Positions 6,774-6,803 of a DNA stretch of 6,803 bases are shown in pieces; the first letter of the stretch is position 1, and every line of letters starts with the position of its first letter. Origin of the DNA: an uncultured Pseudomonadota bacterium (lineage in GTDB: Bacteria; Pseudomonadota; Gammaproteobacteria; Burkholderiales; SCOH01); the NCBI GenBank assembly GCA_937863215.1, contig CALMFQ010000170.1, positions 1-6,803 of the forward strand. The letters are read 5' to 3'. Made by a program: the position numbers and the translations under genes. The notes beneath the pieces were generated by a model. The model ran no database searches. It saw nothing but the letters and a program-made list of their open reading frames with translations, and was not told the DNA's origin.

Positions 6774-6803
6774 ATGAATCGCTCGCCCGCCACCCAGGCG
6801 CTC
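6774..6803 (+). CDS. Start of an unidentified gene, cut by the window edge
   Basis: Ten codons are visible, reading MNRSPATQAL, from an ATG with a good Shine-Dalgarno (TGAGG, five bases away). The frame is open to the edge. It lies 31 bases after the sensor gene on the same strand with no hairpin terminator between, so the two may be co-transcribed. Too little is visible to name a family. The start itself is fairly well supported. Confidence 0.6.
   Translation, partial: MNRSPATQAL

Noticed and set aside
5189..6793. Long open frame of 534 codons on the minus strand
   Set aside because: It is antisense to the well-supported GGDEF and EAL domains, with no family resemblance of its own.

Overview
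GC-rich bacterial DNA with densely packed genes. The protein types (ArfB, a LivK-type binding protein, a DUF2061 membrane protein, large c-di-GMP enzymes) suggest a Gram-negative proteobacterium. Betaproteobacteria, perhaps near Chromobacteriaceae, is my best guess, but this is inference and no marker gene settles it. The window is mainly a cyclic-di-GMP signalling neighbourhood with a small unrelated ribosome-rescue unit in the middle.

Layout: (1) Bases 1-400, plus strand: the C-terminal part of an HD-GYP phosphodiesterase. It is broken by an in-frame TAG exactly where the tyrosine of the GYP motif should be, and its normal C-terminal end is not recognisable. (2) 441-1538, minus strand, tail-to-tail with the HD-GYP remnant: a secreted LivK-type periplasmic binding protein with no permease or ATPase gene in view. 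(3) 1652-2065 and 2106-2306, minus strand: arfB (rescue of stalled ribosomes) preceded by a small DUF2061 membrane protein, probably co-transcribed. (4) 2307-2485: an AT-richer divergent intergenic region holding candidate promoters and CCAATT repeats. (5) 2486-6742, plus strand: a 1418-residue membrane sensor with the order TM-CHASE-TM-PAS x5-GGDEF-EAL. Its diguanylate cyclase and phosphodiesterase motifs both look intact, including the RxxD inhibitory site. (6) 6774-6803: the first ten codons of another plus-strand gene with its own ribosome binding site.

How they may work together: the HD-GYP gene (if intact in relatives) and the GGDEF-EAL gene both act on c-di-GMP. The orphan binding protein between them could feed a ligand signal to one of these enzymes, but that is only a context argument. 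I saw no RNA genes, CRISPR arrays or insertion sequences. I see no wholly undescribed system. The points most worth checking are the stop codon inside the GYP motif, the orphan binding protein in a c-di-GMP locus, and the five-PAS sensor.
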